The notes: generated by a model not told the origin, from the sequence alone. Shown: positions 8,666 to 16,633, counted from the first letter of the stretch. The stretch: 44,864 bases of DNA from Planctomyces sp. SH-PL62 (GCA_945893045.1 CAMDEA010000057.1:1-44864), one strand, 5' to 3'. Program-made: numbers and translations.

Positions 8666-10543
8666 ATGCCACGACGTTCGATTCAACTCCTGCAACTCCC
8701 AATTCCTCAGCCGGGCCTGGAGCCTGCCAAGGGGAATGTGCCGCTCGCCGCCGGCTACCTGAAGATGTATGCCCACCGCCGCGGGCTGCAGGAGTTCTAC
8801 GACATCGAAATCTTTCCGCCGGGCCTGTCTAACACGCTCAGCGACTGCGGCTTGGTCGAGGAAATCCTGACGCGCGACCCGTGGCTGGTGGGCTTCACCT
8901 GCTACCTCTGGAACATCGACCGGACCCTCTGGATCGCCAGCCGTTTGAAGGAGCGCCGGCCCGACCTGCGGATCATCATCGGCGGCCCCGAAGTCACCGC
9001 CGACAACGCCTGGGTGCTGCAACATCCCGCCATCGACTTCGCTGCCATCGGCGAAGGAGAGCAAACTTTTGCAGAACTCCTGACTGCGTTGCGTGACCAA
9101 AACACTCCGCGCGAACCGATCGCCGGACTGTATGTTTGCGTCAAAGTAGACGAGTCACTCCGTGACTCGAATTCGAGTCACGGAGTGACTCGTCTACTTT
9201 GCCTCGACAATAAACTCATCTTGCCCGCGTTCCGTCAGCCGCTCGCCAGTCTCGATGAAATCAGTTCGCCGTATCTGGAAGGCATTCTCGATGCGGCCGA
9301 TGAAGACATGCTGCTCCTCGAAACAATTCGCGGCTGCATCTTCAAGTGCAAGTTCTGCTACTACCCCAAGAGCTACGACGATCTCTATTTCGTCTCACGC
9401 GAAAAGATCATCGCGAACCTGCAATACGCTCGCGAACGCGGAGTCAAAGAGGTCGTGCTGCTCGATCCGACGCTTAATCAAGCCCGCAACTTCGCCGACT
9501 TCGTGAAGCTGCTCGCCGAGCAGAACCCCGATCATCAATGGCGGTACTTCGGAGAACTGCGAGCCGAAGGACTGACTCCCGAAATCGCGCGACTGCTGCG
9601 CGAGGCGAACTTCACCGAGGTCGAAATCGGTCTGCAATCCATCGACCCGCTGGCGATGGAATTGATGGACCGCAAGAACAACATGAAAGCCTTCGAGCGC
9701 GGCGTGACCGCGCTGATGGACGTGGGCATCGACGTCAAAGTCGATCTCATCATCGGCCTGCCCGGCGATACGCCCGACTCGGTCCGCCGAGGCATGCACT
9801 TCCTGCGCGACACCGGCCTGTACTCCAGCGTTCAAGTCTTCAACCTCGCGATCCTGCCCGGCACCGCCTTCCGCCAGGAAGCCGAAATGCACGGACTGCA
9901 ATTCCAACCGCGACCTCCGTATTACGTCCTGAAGACTCCGACCATCGACCTCGCGACGATGTACGGTTTGATGGAAGAAGCCGAAGACATCTTCGACACC
10001 GAATTCGACGCCCTCCCCTCCCCAGCCGAACGCCGAGAGCCGATCGCCGAGAGCCGTCATCCCACATTCGCCGAATATGCCGTTGACCTCGACGACATCG
10101 CACGCGCCCCGCTGCCGCTACCCGCTCAACGCCAGGGAGCCTTTGAACTGCGTCTGCAATCCACCGACTTTCGCCAACACCGCGACGAAGCCTGCCGGCT
10201 GATCCGGCAACTGCTCGATGACAATCCGCACTCGACGCTGCGCATCGTCCTCGAGCCGACCGGCGATCCGGCGTCCCTGAAAATGTCGTTCCTGCAAGCG
10301 ATCCGCACCGCTTGTTTGAAGGAGCCGTCCTACCTCGACCGCTTCTACTCGATGCAGCTCGGCCGGCCGAAGGGAGCGAAGCACATCGTCATCCGCCTGC
10401 CGTGGTCCGCTCGCGAATCCGTGGGCCTCGACTGGATCGACGACGTCGGTCAGTTCGCCTCGATCGTCTGGACCGGCGAGAACATCCCGTCCGAAGACAA
10501 CCTGACCGAGGAACTCGAAGCCCACGAGTTCGTGCTGGCGTAG
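8666..10543 (+). CDS. B12-binding-domain radical SAM protein
   Basis: This 625-residue protein has an N-terminal cobalamin-binding-like Rossmann region (NVPLAAGYLKMYA near residue 25, then GGPEVTADN and AIGEGEQTFAELL), followed by a radical SAM core with the cluster motif CIFKCKFC. The core continues with the LLDPTLNQ, GLQSIDP and DLIIGLPGDT segments of the Elp3/MiaB-like TIM barrel. A C-terminal extension of about 130 residues is of unknown role. Such proteins use a 4Fe-4S cluster and SAM, often with cobalamin, for methylations or rearrangements; the substrate is not predictable. The start at 8666 was chosen because conserved sequence begins there (MPRRSIQLLQLP). An in-frame 20-codon segment encoded by the palindrome at 9142-9201 lies between the cobalamin-binding-like region and the SAM core. 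It probably forms a surface loop or linker, but it could impair function. Confidence 0.88.
   Translation: MPRRSIQLLQLPIPQPGLEPAKGNVPLAAGYLKMYAHRRGLQEFYDIEIFPPGLSNTLSDCGLVEEILTRDPWLVGFTCYLWNIDRTLWIASRLKERRPDLRIIIGGPEVTADNAWVLQHPAIDFAAIGEGEQTFAELLTALRDQNTPREPIAGLYVCVKVDESLRDSNSSHGVTRLLCLDNKLILPAFRQPLASLDEISSPYLEGILDAADEDMLLLETIRGCIFKCKFCYYPKSYDDLYFVSREKIIANLQYARERGVKEVVLLDPTLNQARNFADFVKLLAEQNPDHQWRYFGELRAEGLTPEIARLLREANFTEVEIGLQSIDPLAMELMDRKNNMKAFERGVTALMDVGIDVKVDLIIGLPGDTPDSVRRGMHFLRDTGLYSSVQVFNLAILPGTAFRQEAEMHGLQFQPRPPYYVLKTPTIDLATMYGLMEEAEDIFDTEFDALPSPAERREPIAESRHPTFAEYAVDLDDIARAPLPLPAQRQGAFELRLQSTDFRQHRDEACRLIRQLLDDNPHSTLRIVLEPTGDPASLKMSFLQAIRTACLKEPSYLDRFYSMQLGRPKGAKHIVIRLPWSARESVGLDWIDDVGQFASIVWTGENIPSEDNLTEELEAHEFVLA
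9142..9201. repeat. 60-bp perfect palindrome inside a coding sequence (copy 1 of 3)
   Basis: The 60 bases are a perfect inverted repeat (two 30-base arms), starting CAAAGTAGACGAG and centred on AATT. Each half is itself a hairpin (GAGTCAC-TCC-GTGACTC). The length is a multiple of three, and the radical SAM frame stays open through it, adding KVDESLRDSNSSHGVTRLLC. Near-identical copies lie at 29278-29337 and 40671-40732, so this is a dispersed repeat inserted into the gene rather than native sequence. No target-site duplication is obvious. Confidence 0.93.
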
Positions 10544-10554
10544 CGCAACGGGCA

Positions 10555-10588
10555 GCTCAGTCGCTCCTGCGACGGAGATTTCATTTTG
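10555..10588. repeat. Small hairpin repeat, second copy
   Basis: A 34-base segment matches 612-645 at 30 positions. Both copies hold a GTCGC-N4-GCGAC hairpin with differing loop bases and a GGAGATT(C/T)CATT(C/T)TG tail. It starts about 11 bases after the radical SAM stop codon, so it may act as a 3' RNA structure. The rest of 10544-10692 holds nothing else that I recognise. Confidence 0.6.
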
Positions 10589-10692
10589 TTCGACACCCAA
10601 AGGCGATATCGGGCGGATCAGGAAGCGGCTCTGTTTGCGAACCAGCAGCAGCAATTCGTAGCCATCGAGAAGACGCATTCCGACAAGCGGGA

Positions 10693-10929
10693 TCAGCAGT
10701 CGCAGGCCGTGGCGGCGTTCAGCGCGGGCACTGGCGAGGATTCGTTCGCTTCGTTCGTTTCCCGTTCATCCAAGATGCGGAGAAACAGAATCCACGTCAG
10801 CTCCGGCACGTACTGCATCGCCCCAGAACAGTTCGACCGCCGCATGATGTCGCAAATCGACTTGATCGCCGAGTTGACCGACGCTTGGCTGGTGTGAGCT
10901 TTGCCGTTCGCTAATTTCTTTTTCGCCAT
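10693..10929 (-). pseudogene. hsdM remnant, N-terminal stub of a type I methyltransferase
   Basis: This 78-codon frame matches only the N-terminal helical bundle of type I restriction-modification HsdM (N6-adenine methylase): VNSAIKSICDIMRR, QYVPELTWILFLRILDERE. The protein ends shortly after this. The catalytic domain with the SAM-binding and NPPF/NPPY motifs is missing; the sequence beyond runs into the repeat and the radical SAM 3' end. It is therefore a broken gene, best explained by deletion of the downstream part. It lies last in the minus-strand order hsdR, hsdS, fic, hsdM of the decayed restriction island. Confidence 0.75.
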
Positions 10930-10956
10930 TGAGATTCACTGCGAGGGAGTAGTGAG

Positions 10957-12114
10957 TTAGTGCGGGTTAATGGCGTCCAACAGTTCCAGGATTTCGCGAG
11001 CGCGGAAGATGCGACCGTATTTTCGTCCGGGCAACTCTTCGAGAATTCCACCGGCCACCAGCTTTTCGACATTCAGCGAGGCCGATCGAAACGTGACATC
11101 GAGGATCGACTTGGCCAAGCTGATCGTGAGATAGGGCAAGTGGAATAACTGATCGATCAACTTCAGCAGCGAAGCCGACGAACGCACTGTCTGAAACTGT
11201 TGCCGATAACGCTGCCAGACTCCGAGCAACTTCTCGGATCGTTGCACGGCATCGCGAGATTGTTCGGCAACGCCGCGTAGAAAGAACGAAATCCATTCGG
11301 TCCACTGGCCGTCTTGGCTGACTGCCAACAGACGCCGGTAATACTCGTCCCGATTTTTCTCGAAGAAGGCACTCAGGTAGAGCATCGGCTGAGGCAGCAC
11401 GTTTTCAGAAACGAGCAGCAGGGTCAGCAGCAACCGGCCGATTCGTCCGTTGCCATCGAGAAACGGATGGATCGCCTCGAATTGGTAATGAATCATCGCC
11501 AGCCGGATCAGCAGCGGTAGCGGCGACGGAGCATGCCAGAACTTTTCCAACTCGCCCAGTGAACTCATCAAGTCTTCGTGAGGCGGTGGAACGAACGTGG
11601 CCTCGTTGAGCGTGCAGCCAGCGGGACCGATCCAATTCTGAGAGCGGCGAAACTCACCCGGCGTCAGATGATCTCCAGCAATCCCCTCCATGAGCTTCTC
11701 GTGAACTTCGCGCAGCAACCGCAGGCTGACCGGCAAGTCTTTCAGACGTTGCAAGCCATGCTCCATCGCGAGGACATAGTTGCGAACCTCCCGCACGTCC
11801 GATTGCGGCGAGGGAAGAACGCTGGCCGCTTCAAAGAAGTACAAGTCCGACAGCGATGCCTGAGTCCCCTCGATGCGGCTCGACAAGACCGCCTCGCGGT
11901 GCATGAACGGGCGGATCAGCAAGTACGGATTGGGCAGAGTCCGACCGATCCCAGCCAATTCGCTGACACCGCGATCCGCCGCCGACAACTCGCCCGCCAA
12001 TTCCCAGGTCAGCGACAGGTCGGGCGGGAGCAGATTGGGGACGAAAGCCCAGTATCCCCGCTCGTGTTTGAGCAGCCGGCCCGACCGACGTTCTGAGAAT
12101 TCTTGAGGTTGCAT
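10957..12114 (-). CDS. Fic family protein (probable AMP transferase), class II
   Basis: This 385-residue protein has an intact Fic core, HPFLDGNGRIGR at residues 216-227 (catalytic His, phosphate-binding loop, Arg). A preceding N-terminal domain carries the inhibitory helix motif SSRIEG (residues 78-83), which fits the (S/T)xxxE(G/N) pattern of autoinhibited class II Fic proteins. The C-terminal third (about 300-385) looks like a winged-helix unit (LTISLAKSILDVTFRSASLNVEKLVAGGILEEL). Fic enzymes usually transfer AMP from ATP to a Ser, Thr or Tyr of a target protein; the target here is unknown. Genes of this type are often embedded in type I restriction loci, as here between hsdS and hsdM. It is the only gene of the island with no sign of decay. 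Confidence 0.9.
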   Translation of the reverse strand: MQPQEFSERRSGRLLKHERGYWAFVPNLLPPDLSLTWELAGELSAADRGVSELAGIGRTLPNPYLLIRPFMHREAVLSSRIEGTQASLSDLYFFEAASVLPSPQSDVREVRNYVLAMEHGLQRLKDLPVSLRLLREVHEKLMEGIAGDHLTPGEFRRSQNWIGPAGCTLNEATFVPPPHEDLMSSLGELEKFWHAPSPLPLLIRLAMIHYQFEAIHPFLDGNGRIGRLLLTLLLVSENVLPQPMLYLSAFFEKNRDEYYRRLLAVSQDGQWTEWISFFLRGVAEQSRDAVQRSEKLLGVWQRYRQQFQTVRSSASLLKLIDQLFHLPYLTISLAKSILDVTFRSASLNVEKLVAGGILEELPGRKYGRIFRAREILELLDAINPH

Positions 12115-12203
12115 CGAATGTTACCGAATGACACTTCCGAGCCAGCGAATGATACTTTCGGCGTCCAAAGTACAATTCTCCGGTGAGAAATGGTACTCCG
12201 GTA

Positions 12204-12869
12204 TCAATCGGAGATTCCCGATGGCAAAGCTGCTGATCCCTGAAACGCCTGAGCCAACAACGTCGCTGGCAACGCCTCGATTGATTTGAGCCGGCCGTCA
12301 AAAGCGTTTTGAATGTCTTGCGCCGCGCCCATTTCATCACGCAGTCTCGCAACCATGCGTTCTTGATTCGCCAGCGAAGGCAATGAAATCTCGATATTCC
12401 CGACTTGGTCTGTCGTCAGGTTGCGGAAGATTGCACCTGTGGCTTGCGCGTCGGTGTGTGATTTGATGAACGACAGATAGTGGTACAAGTAAACCGCCGA
12501 GACTTTGTCTTTGTTGAGTTGCCTGAGTCCAACGAATCCGTCGTGGATGCAACAATCGACCGCGAGAATCGCCGGTAGCCCCGGATTGCCGCTGACAACG
12601 ATGACGACATCACCTGCGACCATCGGTCGGCTTAACTTCGCACCCTCATCTGTCAGACAGTCGATGCGCGGCGTGACGTAGATTCCGTCGCGCGTGCAAT
12701 CTTCAACCATCAGTCTTGGTACGTTTCCGCCGTAGTATCTTGCGTCGCCTTTCGGTCGCGGGCTGCTACCACGGACTATCACACAAACGCGCCCGAGCTT
12801 CTCTCGCGGCCATTTCACAACAACTTTATTTGCCCCACCGGTGGCAGTTTCAAGTCTCGTCTGTGTCAT
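12204..12869 (-). CDS. Half-length type I restriction specificity subunit HsdS
   Basis: This 221-residue protein corresponds to one target-recognition domain plus one conserved helical spacer. Usual HsdS proteins have two of each and 380-450 residues. The recognition domain runs roughly over residues 15-165 (LGRVCVIVRGSSPRP, GDVVIVVSGNPG). The spacer is the C-terminal region (ISLPSLANQERMVARLRDEM, then LKSIEALPATLLAQAF). The start overlaps the hsdR stop by four bases (ATGA), so the two were translationally coupled. Half-length HsdS can work as a dimer in some systems, but with hsdM and hsdR broken it probably has no partner here. Confidence 0.78.
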   Translation of the reverse strand: MTQTRLETATGGANKVVVKWPREKLGRVCVIVRGSSPRPKGDARYYGGNVPRLMVEDCTRDGIYVTPRIDCLTDEGAKLSRPMVAGDVVIVVSGNPGLPAILAVDCCIHDGFVGLRQLNKDKVSAVYLYHYLSFIKSHTDAQATGAIFRNLTTDQVGNIEISLPSLANQERMVARLRDEMGAAQDIQNAFDGRLKSIEALPATLLAQAFQGSAALPSGISD

Positions 12870-14162
12870 ATCGCGAACAACGATTCCTTGGTCTTGCGGA
12901 GCAGTTCAGCGGGGTTGCCGGCGGGACGGAGGGCGGCGAGTCCTTTGGCGCGTTTGACTTCGGCCACTTGCCATAGTTCCGGCGTCTCCAAGGCGTCGGT
13001 CCCCGCTTTCTCGAATTGACGCACGACGGCGCGGAGCACCTTGGTCGCCGGTGGCGGCAAGATCGAAAACCAGTCCGGCCCCGCATCCTCAAACCGAGCC
13101 GCTCGCTCCGTGCGCGTCAACGGCTCGGCACGATAAACCAGATACGCCATCACGTCGAACAAGTCGTACTCGTCCATCTCCACCGCTTCACGCAGCTTGT
13201 CAGGGATCAGCCCTTGTGCTCCCAATTGCTTCATCAAATCCGCTCGCTGAGTCACATCGAGCCATCGCTCGCGAAAATCGGCAAGCGACGGAACGAGTGC
13301 CGTCAGTTCTTGAACCAGCCGCGCCCGATACTGCTCCGGCGTCACACGACCGAGCCGGCCATTCACGTCCAGCAAGTTGAAGTTACCGGTGTCTTCAATC
13401 CGAATCTGAATCCCCTTCGCTTTGATTGGGTTGTCAGGAGGCGGGGGAGGCGGCTGCGGTGGGTCTGGACCATCGGGCGGCTTGGGCGCGGAGGGTGGCG
13501 TGATGAAGTCCGCGCCGAACAACTCGGTGGCCGCCGTGTAGTCGAACACCCGAAACATCAGCTTGTAGGTTTCTTCGTCGATGCGCGTCCCGCGACCAAC
13601 CATCTGATGGAACAGAATCGGCGATTGCACATATCGAAAGAAAACGATGTTCCGCACACACGGCACGTTGACGCCCGTCGTCAGCAGATCTTTCGTCGTG
13701 GCGATGATGTGCGACCGCTGCCGCCCGCGCAACTCAGGAACGGTCCAGCAACTCGCGCGGCGTTGGGAACTCAGACATCGGCCGAGCCTCGGAGGTCTGC
13801 CCCGTGGCTTCGTCGTACTCCACGAACTGATGTCCGTTGGAAGAGAACACAAACGGCACCGCATGAAGATGCCCGACCCGATACCCCTTCCCTTACTGCA
13901 ACCCATGCTCCGGCGGAAGTCCCTCCCGCTTGGCTTCAATGATGGCCAGCGGCATCGGCTCGGTGTCCGCCGCGAGCGGACGCCGCAGCACATAGTCAGA
14001 ACGTCCCTTCGGCCGCCGCCGCCCTTGCTTCTGCCCACGATGCTCAACGACGTCAATCGCCGCCGCTGTTTCCTCAAGCCGAATATCCACACGATCCCAA
14101 CCCCGCTCAATGATCGCGGGATCAATCAAGTCGAATCGAGTTTGAGCTTCGTTGCGAGACAT
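12866..14162 (-). pseudogene. hsdR pseudogene, type I restriction endonuclease with motor deleted
   Basis: Two pieces of an EcoEI-type HsdR lie in different frames. The first (14162 to about 13737) gives the N-terminal nuclease region: RFDLIDPAIIERGWD, GRSDYVLRR, PLAIIEAKREG. It has an in-frame TAA at 13893-13895, after which homology continues (VPFVFSSNGHQFVEYDE) up to PTPRELLDRS. The second (about 13735 to 12866) resumes with IIATTKDLLTTGVNVPC and FHQMVGRGTR (helicase motifs V and VI) and then the EcoEI-type C-terminal domain. The helicase segment between them, with Walker A and DECH, is absent. So at least one nonsense change and one internal deletion with a frame change have inactivated it. 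Confidence 0.88.
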
Positions 14163-14291
14163 CGCGGACCATCGTTGTCAGCGTTGCTTCTGTCGGGCAG
14201 GGGACGCGAAGCGTTGACAGAGATTCAGAACGACGGGTGACAGAGTAAGCCCGTCGGTTGCAAGCAGCAAACGAGTTCTTGGCGGCGTGAC

Positions 14292-14486
14292 CTATCGAGA
14301 AACTCCATACCATCGCCTGACGCATCCGATCTTGTCGACCGCCACACGGGCTTGGTCGCGGTCGACTTCAGCGAGAATCTCCGTCGAGAACGCGGTGTTG
14401 TGACCGAGCACGATCCTCGCCAGTTCGATTCCGTACTCTTTCCGCAGCACTGTCGCCGCATTGTGCCGAAGCTGGTTTGGAAGCCG
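14292..14486 (-). pseudogene. Tyrosine recombinase (integrase) C-terminal remnant
   Basis: The frame reads RLPNQLRHNAATVLRKEYG, ELARIVLGHNTAFSTEI, LAEVDRDQARVAVDKIG. This is the end of a phage-type integrase: the (H)xLRH box, the LGH box, then the segment that should hold the catalytic Tyr. In relatives the last part is TEIYAE; here it is TEILAE, so the nucleophile has been replaced by Leu. A TGA lies directly upstream and the rest of the gene is missing. The fragment is next to tRNA-Pro, a common integration site for such enzymes, and probably marks the element that brought in the restriction genes. 14163-14291 holds nothing else recognisable. Confidence 0.72.
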
Positions 14487-14490
14487 TCAA

Positions 14491-14529
14491 TAAAAATTGC
14501 TCGCCGCTAGGTGACTAACGGCGAGCAAT
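14491..14529 (-). terminator. Intrinsic terminator downstream of tRNA-Pro
   Basis: Perfect 11-base arms (ATTGCTCGCCG and CGGCGAGCAAT) enclose a 12-base loop. On the minus strand the stem is followed by a run of T residues (14495-14491). It begins five bases beyond the tRNA 3' end and is placed to end tRNA-Pro transcription before the integrase remnant. Confidence 0.85.
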
Positions 14530-14534
14530 CAAAA

Positions 14535-14609
14535 TCGGGCTGGCGGGATTTGAACCCACGACCTCCTACACCCCAAGCAGGCGCGCTAGCCAGACTGCGC
14601 TACAGCCCG
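14535..14609 (-). tRNA. tRNA-Pro (GGG)
   Basis: The full cloverleaf is visible on the minus strand. The acceptor stem is CGGGCTG/CAGCCCG, the anticodon stem CCTGC/GTAGG has loop TTGGGGT (anticodon GGG), and the T stem GTGGG/CCCGC has TTCAAAT. The discriminator base is A, and CCA is not encoded. It is the likely integration landmark of the adjacent restriction island; I found no second copy of its 3' end at the far side of the island. Confidence 0.96.
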
Positions 14610-14665
14610 TGAAAGAATCAGCGAGGCAAGAGTCTTAATTCGTTGTCTTGCTGATGGCGGGCGGA

Positions 14666-14694
14666 GTTATCGCTCCGTAAGTGTTGAATTACAA
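14666..14694 (-). promoter_or_regulatory. Candidate sigma-70 promoter of tRNA-Pro
   Basis: On the minus strand TTGTAA (-35) and GATAAC (-10) are spaced 17 bases apart, about 57 bases before the tRNA 5' end. The match is moderate, and no better pair was seen between flhB and the tRNA. Confidence 0.35.
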
Positions 14695-14721
14695 GCGCTC
14701 ACACGACTGGTGCGGACGCGG

Positions 14722-15534
14722 TTATGACGAGTGGCTCAGGTTGGCTTCGATGTCGGAATTGGTGGAGCGTGAGAGCGACGGTTGACGGGCGAGTGCGTGG
14801 CGTTGGTTCTTCAGACGCGGGTCGCTTTCGACTTCTTTGAGTTCTTCGCGGACCTCTTCGCGAGTCATCAGCAACGATCGTTCGAATCGCCAGCGCTGCC
14901 AGCCGTAGTCCAAGACGCCGAAGGCCAGGAGTGCGAATGCGACTTGCGAGACCAGTTGCAACGCGCTCGAGGCGAAGCTCGTGAAGTGGCCGGGGAAGTC
15001 TGTGGTGGAACTCGATGTTGTGTTTTCCAAGAACGGTGTGAAAGCCAGAGTGCTCACACCGATCACGATCGTCAGCTTCAGCAAGATACCCAGGGCGCGT
15101 CCGCAGGTTGCTGAAGAGAACAAGCGTTGAAGTCCAGACAGCGGCGATACGCGGGTGGCTTGTGGAGCCAGGTTGTTCCAGTGCCAGTACAAGCCGACTT
15201 GTAAAAAGTGAGCCAACAGGATCGCGGAGGTGGCGATCAACAAAGGCCAACTGGCTGTCGCGACGAATCGCCAGGACTGTTCACGGAGTTGGCTGAGCAC
15301 AGCGGCTGAGTGCGGCGTCTCTCCGGCTTGTTGGAATGTGGCACGCAACCACGAACTGGCGAGGTCGGCAAAGCTGGCGAACCACCAGCCCAGGACGATC
15401 CAGATCGACAGCGTGCGGGCAGCGGTGAGTAGCTCTGTGCTGCGTGCGATCAAGCCGCTCTCGCGAGCTTGTCGGCGGCGACGCTCGGTGGGGCGTTCGG
15501 TGCGGGAATCGTGAGTGTCGTCGAACAATGCCAT
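14722..15534 (-). CDS. FlhB, flagellar export switch protein, C-terminally truncated
   Basis: This 270-residue protein has the FlhB N-terminus (ERPTERRRRQARESGLIARS), four hydrophobic segments (about 40-60, 92-112, 145-165, 185-205) and the cytoplasmic linker MTREEVREELKEVESDPRLK. FlhB is normally about 350-380 residues. After the linker come the autocleaved NPTH motif and the domain that switches export from hook to filament substrates. Here the protein ends about 30 residues past the linker in an unrelated Ser-rich tail, and no NPTH is present. The next feature downstream is tRNA-Pro, so the missing part is not simply frameshifted. It is the last gene of the export-gate operon, 18 bases after fliR. 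Confidence 0.85.
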   Translation of the reverse strand: MALFDDTHDSRTERPTERRRRQARESGLIARSTELLTAARTLSIWIVLGWWFASFADLASSWLRATFQQAGETPHSAAVLSQLREQSWRFVATASWPLLIATSAILLAHFLQVGLYWHWNNLAPQATRVSPLSGLQRLFSSATCGRALGILLKLTIVIGVSTLAFTPFLENTTSSSTTDFPGHFTSFASSALQLVSQVAFALLAFGVLDYGWQRWRFERSLLMTREEVREELKEVESDPRLKNQRHALARQPSLSRSTNSDIEANLSHSS

Positions 15535-15552
15535 GCGGAGGACTCGCGGGAA

Positions 15553-16350
15553 TCAACGGAACGAAGAGTCATTGGTCGTGACCGCGATTCCGTCGCGGAC
15601 GTAATCGGCGACCGTTTGCTGAATACCGGACAAGTTCAGAGTCAGCACGATCACGGCCGCGACGGAGCGGGCGGTATTTCCGAGCGTGGTGGAAACTCCC
15701 GGCAGTCCGGCGGCGCTGAGCAAACCGAGCGCGAGATTGAGCAACGCCATCGTCGCCAGGGCCGGCGCGATCAACAGGAGCGCGAGTTGACTGGACTGTT
15801 GCAGTAACTGCGCGGCGACATTCGTATTGAGCAGTCCGGCCATCGAACCGAGGGGGCTGGCTTGAAAGCTGTCGGTTAAGACTCGCACGGCTTGGAGGTG
15901 TCCATTGATGGGTGAGCACAGCAGGAAGGCTGCCGTTCCCCACAGAGTGAGCCAGCGCGAGATGGGTGAGCCGGCCAGTGGATCGTCGTCCTCCTCCGAG
16001 GGCAGGGCGTGTTGTTGTTCGAGCAATCTTCCGGCCAGTGGCAAGACCCAAAGAATCAACAGCGATCCGCAGCCCAGCAGGAATCCCCTGCTGAATTCGG
16101 TGACGACAGCCGGCACAAACGTCGTTGCCTCGAAGGTCGTGAACGTCGGCGAACCAACCAACGGCGCGAGCAGCAGCGACAGCACGATCGCCAACCCGAT
16201 GCGGATGGGCCACGGCAGGATGGCTCGGCCGAGGAGCGGGCCGACCGACAACAAGCCGCCGATTCGCGATAACACCAACGTGAACGTGACGAGTTGCCCC
16301 GTCCACGGCGAGACCAGCACGGCGATGTCGGCGGCGGTGAATTGCGGCAT
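15553..16350 (-). CDS. FliR, flagellar export gate membrane subunit
   Basis: This integral membrane protein of about 265 residues starts MPQFTAADIAVLVSPW. It contains the FliR-type core segments FTLVLSRIGGLLSVGPLLG, PWPIRIGLAIVLSLLLAPL and EFSRGFLLGCGSLLI, with several further transmembrane segments. FliR joins FliP and FliQ in the helical export-gate core at the base of the flagellar basal body. The ATG at 16350, just after the fliQ stop, is preferred; a GTG at 16362 would overlap fliQ. A stretch of about 20 residues (EQQHALPSEEDDDPLAG) forms a charged loop between membrane segments. Confidence 0.9.
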   Translation of the reverse strand: MPQFTAADIAVLVSPWTGQLVTFTLVLSRIGGLLSVGPLLGRAILPWPIRIGLAIVLSLLLAPLVGSPTFTTFEATTFVPAVVTEFSRGFLLGCGSLLILWVLPLAGRLLEQQHALPSEEDDDPLAGSPISRWLTLWGTAAFLLCSPINGHLQAVRVLTDSFQASPLGSMAGLLNTNVAAQLLQQSSQLALLLIAPALATMALLNLALGLLSAAGLPGVSTTLGNTARSVAAVIVLTLNLSGIQQTVADYVRDGIAVTTNDSSFR

Positions 16351-16354
16351 GACA

Positions 16355-16621
16355 TCACCCACCGTGCGGAATGTTTTCGATCAATAACCGCGAGAACTCC
16401 GTCAGTCGCGACGCCATCCAGGGGAGCAGCGCTGCGCCGGCGAAGACCGCCGCGAAGAGTTTCGGAACGAAGCTCAGCGTTTGATCGGTCAGTTGCGTCG
16501 CCGCTTGAAACACGCTGACGACCAAGCCGACCAACAGGCACACCGCCAGCAATGGACCGGCGAGTTGCAGCGCCAGCCAGAGCGATGAGCGGGTGAGTTC
16601 GGTGGCTTGATCGGGAGTCAT
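16355..16621 (-). CDS. FliQ, flagellar export gate membrane subunit
   Basis: At 88 residues this is the family length, with two transmembrane helices (about 14-38 and 52-72) and the conserved ATQLTDQTLSFVPKL segment. FliQ subunits wrap the FliP/FliR core of the flagellar export gate. No strong ribosome-binding site precedes the ATG. A long stem-loop (16634-16696) sits directly upstream between fliP and fliQ and could alter expression of fliQ, fliR and flhB relative to fliP. Confidence 0.94.
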   Translation of the reverse strand: MTPDQATELTRSSLWLALQLAGPLLAVCLLVGLVVSVFQAATQLTDQTLSFVPKLFAAVFAGAALLPWMASRLTEFSRLLIENIPHGG

Positions 16622-16633
16622 GGGAGTGGTGTT

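Noticed and set aside
9142..9201. Rho-independent terminator
   Set aside because: The palindrome lies inside an open reading frame, has no T run, and recurs as a dispersed repeat.
10586..10897. 103-codon plus-strand frame after the radical SAM gene
   Set aside because: The opposite strand shows a clear HsdM N-terminus over most of it, and this frame has no support.
10544..10960. Second tRNA-Pro 3' end as an att site at the far end of the restriction island
   Set aside because: I looked for GGGTTCAAATCCCGCC-like sequence there and found none, so island boundaries remain undefined.
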